A DNA stretch of 64,000 nt, from assembly GCF_040706535.1 (NCBI RefSeq), contig NZ_JAPDRJ010000001.1:1116001-1180000 (forward strand). The letters run 5' to 3'. Shown here piece after piece: positions 59,458 to 64,000 of the stretch. Positions within the stretch are counted from its first letter, which is position 1, and every line of letters begins with the position of its first letter. The position numbers and the translations under genes were made by a program. This DNA is from Lentisalinibacter orientalis (GTDB taxonomy: Bacteria; Pseudomonadota; Gammaproteobacteria; Steroidobacterales; Woeseiaceae). A model generated the notes under the pieces. That model ran no database searches and had not been told where the DNA came from. It saw nothing but the letters and a program-made list of their open reading frames with translations.

Positions 59458-62400
59458 ATGACTATTCTTCGGTCCGGCGCGGCAGCGGTCACAATGATAC
59501 TCATCTGTGTTGGGCAACTGACAATCGCTCCGGCACATGCGGAGCCAAGCCAAGGAAAGTCTGAAGTTCCCCGGACAATTCGCGCCGAATCTCAGTTAGT
59601 TGTCCTCGAGCGTGACTCGCTACGGTCAATGTTCAGCGAAAACAGACTCACACTGACAGACAACCGGGGGCGGGTTTTCGATTTCGGGGATATCGACATC
59701 CGCGTTCAGAATGGTATTCAAATTGCCACATCTGTCTCGGCTGGTAAACAGATCGTATTGGCGTTCGATGGGACGTATGGCTATGGGCGCGTCTCGATAG
59801 AAGGTTCTGAATACGCCATCAACACTGTCGGAAAGGAGATTCAGCTGATTTCACTGCCCGATTCGCGTGGGCATAACTTTCTAGAGATTAGTGCGGGGAC
59901 GACAGATATCGAAATCGATATCGCCCGATCGGAGGCATTACTGGAGCAGGCCAGAGAGAGAATGGCAGCCGCTCGGCAACAGCGCCAACGGAAGGCGGAT
60001 CCCGGTTCCTCCAGTGCCGAGGCGCAAGAAATCGAAGAAACCCGGGTAGATGTTGCCTTTTTCTACGATCAGGAGTTCGATACTGCGCCAGGTCCACGAT
60101 TCCCCCGCGTCATTGCGGAGGCCTCAGTGGCCTTTACAAATGCCGCGTATGCCCAGCACGGTCTGCCGCTCAGGTTGCGGACTGTTTACGTTGGCCCACT
60201 AGCCGAACCCACTATCGGGGATCCTTTTGTTCAATTCATCTCTAGCCCTTCCGCGTACAGCGAGGGCGAAGTGTATGGAGCAGATCTGATCCACCGTCTA
60301 TTTCGGTTCAGGCCCGACTCGGGCCTTGTCTACTGTGGTAAAGCCTTTCTAACCGGCCGCGAGGGTGTTTCGGGCATTGGCTGTAATCTCGAAATAGCGG
60401 ATGTCTTTGCTCACGAAGTTGGACACAACTTCGGTGCGAATCACGACAGGCCGAACGCGCGGGGCGGCACCGCGATATCAGCGCTTAACGCGTACAACTT
60501 CGGGTACATATGTGGAGATCACGGCACGATCATGTCGTATCACTGGCCGCGCGTTCCACACTATTCCTCACCTCTGCTGTCAAAAGACGGGGAAGCATGC
60601 GGAGCCCCTGAGGGATCCCCCTGGCCAGCCGACAATGCACGAGTAATGGAGGTCATGAGGGAAACCGTCGCCAATTTCCGAGGTGAACCAGAAACATATG
60701 GCAGTTTCTCGCTGTCGTATGCAGGGCCTGTTGTCATTGAGGAATCCGACATTCCGCTACTTGAGTTCGTGATATCCCGCGATGGAGACTTACAACAGAC
60801 CATTTCGGTGGAGACCGCGATTATTGACGTGGATACCAGCGCCGGCTCCGACTATGTGGATGTACTGGAGAGATTCGAGTTTGGCCCGGGAGAGACCGAG
60901 AAGCGATTTCAACTGCAGATCCTGGACGATCAAGAATATGAGGAGGTAACTGAGCGCCTTCAGGTTCACTTGAGATATCCCAAGAACGCAACTATAGCCA
61001 CTGATCCAATCGAGCTGGAGATCTTAAGCGATGATCCCGATGTGGGGGAAGCAAGACTTAGGCCCGGTGGCATCATCCTTCGGGAGGATATCGGCTCCTA
61101 TCCGGTCGAGGTGCTCCGGGAGCGAACAACCGACGGCACGCTAACAGTCCGATACAGGACTGTCGACGTAACAGCGAGAGCCGGATTTGACTATGAGGCT
61201 CTATCTGGAGAGCTGACCTTCTCTCCCGGCGAGGTATCGAAGGTCATTGATATCACTGTTTACGATGACGAGTTGTTGCAGGGTGTCGACGCCGATAGAG
61301 AATTCCGCTTCGAATTGTTTGGGGACAATGTCGGCTCGCCGGACCAAAAGCGATTTCTCATTCGCAACGATGATTTTGAGAGTGGACGGCCGGAGTTTGC
61401 TCCTGCAGGAACTGACACAGTCTCGGAAGACTCTCGGGTGCTGGCAGTTGCCGTCCGTCGCGTGGATGGCAGCGAAGGGCCCCTGACTTTCCAGTACGAA
61501 ACACGAGATGGGACCGCGGTCGGTGGGCGCGATTTCGTCACGACGGCGGGCACAATAACCTGGCAGGATGGCGACACTGCCGCGTCCATTCAGGTCGGGC
61601 TCATTGATAACGAGCGATTCGATGGTGATAGAGAATTTTCCATCATTTTGATCGGCGAGGAACTGGAGGCGCCACTCGCGAAGACCTTTACGATAAAAAA
61701 TGATGATCCCAATCGAGGCTTGGCTCGATTCGCTACCTCCAATAGCTCTGTCTCCGAGAGTGCAGGAGCGGTCACCATCGACATCGAGCGGATCCAGGGC
61801 TTGGCAGACAGTCTTAAGGTCCGTTATACGACTCTGGATCGGACAGCGAGGAGAGGTGAGCATTATGCTGCGCTGCAGGGAGAGCTGATCTTCGCCGAAG
61901 GAGAATCGCGCAAGTCAATTGGAATTGTGCTGATCGACAATGACCAACGCGATCCATCGAGGAGATTTCGGGTTCAGCTCGTTGGTCAACTGGTAGGTCA
62001 GCCAGAGTTTATCGATATCGAAATTGTGGATGACGAGTTGGGGCAAGCGACCGCTGAGTCGCAGCAAGTCTCCTTGGATAACCGTTCGTCAAGCCAGCCT
62101 GTCGTCAGGGCGGCTGATGCGGACGAAAGAGGTGGCGGTGGTGCGATGGGATGGGTGTCATTGTTGCTCGTCCTGGTGCTGGGCCTAGTGAGGACCATCG
62201 GAGGAGAGAGGTTCGGTTTACGGCTTCAGCCGCGTAGCGTGCTCCGTATTGCGCCTGTTCTTTTCGTATTCTCTGTCGCGATACTGCTTTTGAGTGGCAA
62301 TAGAATCATGGCGTCAGAGCGCGATGAGCTATGTAGTTCGAATCTCTGTACGACACACGTGAGAGAGCTTGAGCTCGCCGAGGTCTTGGATGTAGAAATC

Positions 62401-64000
62401 AGCTATACGCCAAATAGGTTAGGTGCAGACGTAGATATAACAGGCCAACCGTCTTTTACAATTCCAAAGTTCAGTGTTCCTGATGCTACGTTGGTAGCAG
62501 TATTGAGTACCGTAAGGCTAAAAGTATCAGGCGAAGCGGAATGTTCGCGGATCTTCTCTTATCAAGGTCTAGAGAGTGGCTGCGGGCTCCTGGCCGGGAT
62601 AATGTTTGGATTCAACCTTGGTCCGCTGGACACTGGGGACGAGGATCCAGGCGCTAGCATTGATAGATTCGGCGATATTGATAAGCGGTTGACAGGCTTC
62701 GCCGCAGGTCGTGTTTATACATTCTCTGCAACGGGCGCCGATATCGAACAGATCCGACGGGCCGGAGAGCACAACCTGGACTTCTGGCAAATCATTGGAA
62801 GGGACGATACGGAACTCGCCCAGATCTCCTTTGATATACGTCTAAGATGGGCCGTAGGTCCCGCCGTTTACGATAATGCCGCAGATCGTTTGCTTCTACT
62901 GGCCGTACAGGAGGACGACCCGGTGCCCGTAGCGGTAGACCTAAGTACCTTCGAGACGGTTGCAGATATTACCTATGTATACCGCTCCGACAGGTACACA
63001 GGCATCGTTGAGCCGAGTTTTTTCTGGCAGTACGAAGGAGACGGCGACCAGGACAAGGTCTGGTACATGATGCGGAACCTCTTCTCTGAAGAGGAACCAT
63101 TCTCTCCCTTGCCGGGTATTCCCCTGACCGCAAGAGTCCAGAATGGGTTGGACGAACCAGTCACCGTTATCCAGGTTGTGGATATCGCACCAATTGGCTT
63201 CAGCCGATGGGGGTCGGAGTCGCCCTACGTGCCAGCTTGGGATACGGAACTGGAGTTGCAGTATGCCGAGGGAGATGGTTGTGCCTGGACCAGTATTACT
63301 CGCCCGTCCTCGGACGACCCGTTCGGCGGACTTCAGCTTAGGGATAAGCAGCCGGGAGATCCACTGGCCTTCGTGGAGATACCGGCACTGAGCGATCGTC
63401 AGACTCTCTGTACCTTCAATTACTCGTGGTACTGGATTCCTGAGTTTTCGGGATTGACTGGCCTCATCGCTCAAGTAGCAACAAAAGGCCTACAAGGGGT
63501 CAAGTTTTTCCGGGAAATTCTGAAAGCAGCCGAAAAGTACGACGGAGGCGACTTGGCGTCAGGTATTCGCGATGCAGTATACAGCTCGGGAGCTGATGTA
63601 ATAGATGCAGCCGCGATTTTCCGTGCTCGCGCAGACTATCGCATTGACTTCAATTCAGAGAACGTTCCTAGCACTCAGACTGACACTGTAGACGCGGTAT
63701 TCAGAATAGAGCCCGACTTGGGGCAGAAGGGCCGATTTGTAGCGAGTCTTGTGGCATCCGCCTCAGCATCCGCCGCGGCGGGCCAGGCGGTGGCGCCATG
63801 TATTGCCGCGGCTGTGGATCCGGAGCCCGTCACGAAAAGTCTCGCTCTCGCCGCTTGTATCGGTCTAGGACTTGTAAGCGCAGAGTCGTTGAATATCGCA
63901 CGCCGGGCGTGGAATGAATCGCGACGGCCGTGGGGGACACTATCCCGTCCTCAGAACCCGGATGGAAACGCGGCTAGCGTGCAGATGTTTACCAAAGCCA
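59458..64000 (+). CDS. Giant secreted zinc metalloprotease with Calx-beta repeats, fused C-terminal extension (3' partial)
   Basis: One uninterrupted frame of at least 1514 codons, open at the right edge. ATG 59458 begins a signal peptide ending near AHAE. A reprolysin-like zinc protease domain follows, with HEVGHNFGANHD (H319-E320...H323...H329) and a Met-turn in IMSYHW (M359). From about residue 418 to 857 there are four Calx-beta-type repeats (e.g. SVSESAGAVTIDIERI, RFRVQLVG). At 892-914 a GGGGAMG stretch, a hydrophobic helix and an Arg form a GlyGly-CTERM-like tail. Instead of ending, the frame crosses a REP half-site (62221-62234) and runs into a second signal-like segment (LRIAPVLFVFSVAILLLSG) and a further secreted-type region with cysteines. 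The gene has a more AT-rich codon use than the central genes. Confidence 0.85.
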   Translation, partial: MTILRSGAAAVTMILICVGQLTIAPAHAEPSQGKSEVPRTIRAESQLVVLERDSLRSMFSENRLTLTDNRGRVFDFGDIDIRVQNGIQIATSVSAGKQIVLAFDGTYGYGRVSIEGSEYAINTVGKEIQLISLPDSRGHNFLEISAGTTDIEIDIARSEALLEQARERMAAARQQRQRKADPGSSSAEAQEIEETRVDVAFFYDQEFDTAPGPRFPRVIAEASVAFTNAAYAQHGLPLRLRTVYVGPLAEPTIGDPFVQFISSPSAYSEGEVYGADLIHRLFRFRPDSGLVYCGKAFLTGREGVSGIGCNLEIADVFAHEVGHNFGANHDRPNARGGTAISALNAYNFGYICGDHGTIMSYHWPRVPHYSSPLLSKDGEACGAPEGSPWPADNARVMEVMRETVANFRGEPETYGSFSLSYAGPVVIEESDIPLLEFVISRDGDLQQTISVETAIIDVDTSAGSDYVDVLERFEFGPGETEKRFQLQILDDQEYEEVTERLQVHLRYPKNATIATDPIELEILSDDPDVGEARLRPGGIILREDIGSYPVEVLRERTTDGTLTVRYRTVDVTARAGFDYEALSGELTFSPGEVSKVIDITVYDDELLQGVDADREFRFELFGDNVGSPDQKRFLIRNDDFESGRPEFAPAGTDTVSEDSRVLAVAVRRVDGSEGPLTFQYETRDGTAVGGRDFVTTAGTITWQDGDTAASIQVGLIDNERFDGDREFSIILIGEELEAPLAKTFTIKNDDPNRGLARFATSNSSVSESAGAVTIDIERIQGLADSLKVRYTTLDRTARRGEHYAALQGELIFAEGESRKSIGIVLIDNDQRDPSRRFRVQLVGQLVGQPEFIDIEIVDDELGQATAESQQVSLDNRSSSQPVVRAADADERGGGGAMGWVSLLLVLVLGLVRTIGGERFGLRLQPRSVLRIAPVLFVFSVAILLLSGNRIMASERDELCSSNLCTTHVRELELAEVLDVEISYTPNRLGADVDITGQPSFTIPKFSVPDATLVAVLSTVRLKVSGEAECSRIFSYQGLESGCGLLAGIMFGFNLGPLDTGDEDPGASIDRFGDIDKRLTGFAAGRVYTFSATGADIEQIRRAGEHNLDFWQIIGRDDTELAQISFDIRLRWAVGPAVYDNAADRLLLLAVQEDDPVPVAVDLSTFETVADITYVYRSDRYTGIVEPSFFWQYEGDGDQDKVWYMMRNLFSEEEPFSPLPGIPLTARVQNGLDEPVTVIQVVDIAPIGFSRWGSESPYVPAWDTELELQYAEGDGCAWTSITRPSSDDPFGGLQLRDKQPGDPLAFVEIPALSDRQTLCTFNYSWYWIPEFSGLTGLIAQVATKGLQGVKFFREILKAAEKYDGGDLASGIRDAVYSSGADVIDAAAIFRARADYRIDFNSENVPSTQTDTVDAVFRIEPDLGQKGRFVASLVASASASAAAGQAVAPCIAAAVDPEPVTKSLALAACIGLGLVSAESLNIARRAWNESRRPWGTLSRPQNPDGNAASVQMFTKA
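62221..62234. repeat. REP-like half-site R12 inside the metalloprotease frame
   Basis: CGGCTTCAGCCGCG matches the core of one REP arm and its short stem. It lies exactly between the GlyGly-CTERM-like tail and the second signal-like segment, the position where other genes in this window have a REP after their stop. Confidence 0.6.

Overview
The window looks like a chromosome segment of a free-living, GC-rich Gram-negative bacterium, most likely a gammaproteobacterium. Grounds: two TonB-dependent receptors, Tat-exported and periplasmic proteins, RhlE and RecQ helicases, a YaiI/YqxD-family protein, a GlyGly-CTERM-like sorting tail, and about ten dispersed REP-like hairpins of the GTAGGAG..CTCCTAC type. 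No rRNA, tRNA, CRISPR array or complete insertion sequence was seen.

Layout. (1) 1-7101: a more AT-rich three-gene island, probably anti-phage or DNA-processing: a HIT-PLD-superfamily 2 helicase-DUF3427 protein cut by the window edge, a NERD nuclease-UvrD-type helicase, and a PD-(D/E)XK-like protein. Its right edge runs into a decayed class D beta-lactamase remnant. (2) 7532-16805: a MalT-type LuxR activator, then hyuA-type hydantoinase/oxoprolinase, DUF917 protein, Asp/Glu/hydantoin racemase and TonB receptor, facing an intact class D beta-lactamase. (3) 16.9-24 kb: a dense toxin-antitoxin and Fic zone: HicAB, HipBA with visible operators, Fic (DUF4172 type) with repeated operators, a frameshifted second Fic, an arylamine N-acetyltransferase, an HNH remnant, and an orphan BrnA whose BrnT toxin has been deleted. 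(4) 24-34.3 kb: an IorAB-like molybdenum hydroxylase pair, GST, GPH-type transporter, TonB receptor, TetR and AraC regulators, a DUF1579-VOC fusion and an RHH-Doc toxin-antitoxin pair. (5) 34.3-39 kb: alpha/beta hydrolase, CmcJ-like protein and secreted proteins. (6) 39-45.9 kb: complete ureDABCEFG, translationally coupled to recQ. (7) 46-56.4 kb: RhlE, YaiI, peptidoglycan-binding-domain proteins, metallophosphoesterase, an AmpG-like transporter, a MopE-like metal-binding protein, a ricin-type lectin and a NYN/PIN protein. (8) 56.6-59 kb: two convergent related LuxR regulators, one apparently started by ATC. (9) 59.4 kb to the end: a very large, more AT-rich secreted metalloprotease with Calx-beta repeats and an internal GlyGly-CTERM-like tail, apparently fused in frame to a second secreted protein across a REP half-site.

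The most unusual features are the three-gene island, the REP hairpins that supply the stop codons of many flanking genes, the metalloprotease fusion, the ATC-start regulator, and the well-resolved operators of hipBA, the Fic gene and the RHH-Doc pair. All functional calls come from motifs and family knowledge; no database search was run.
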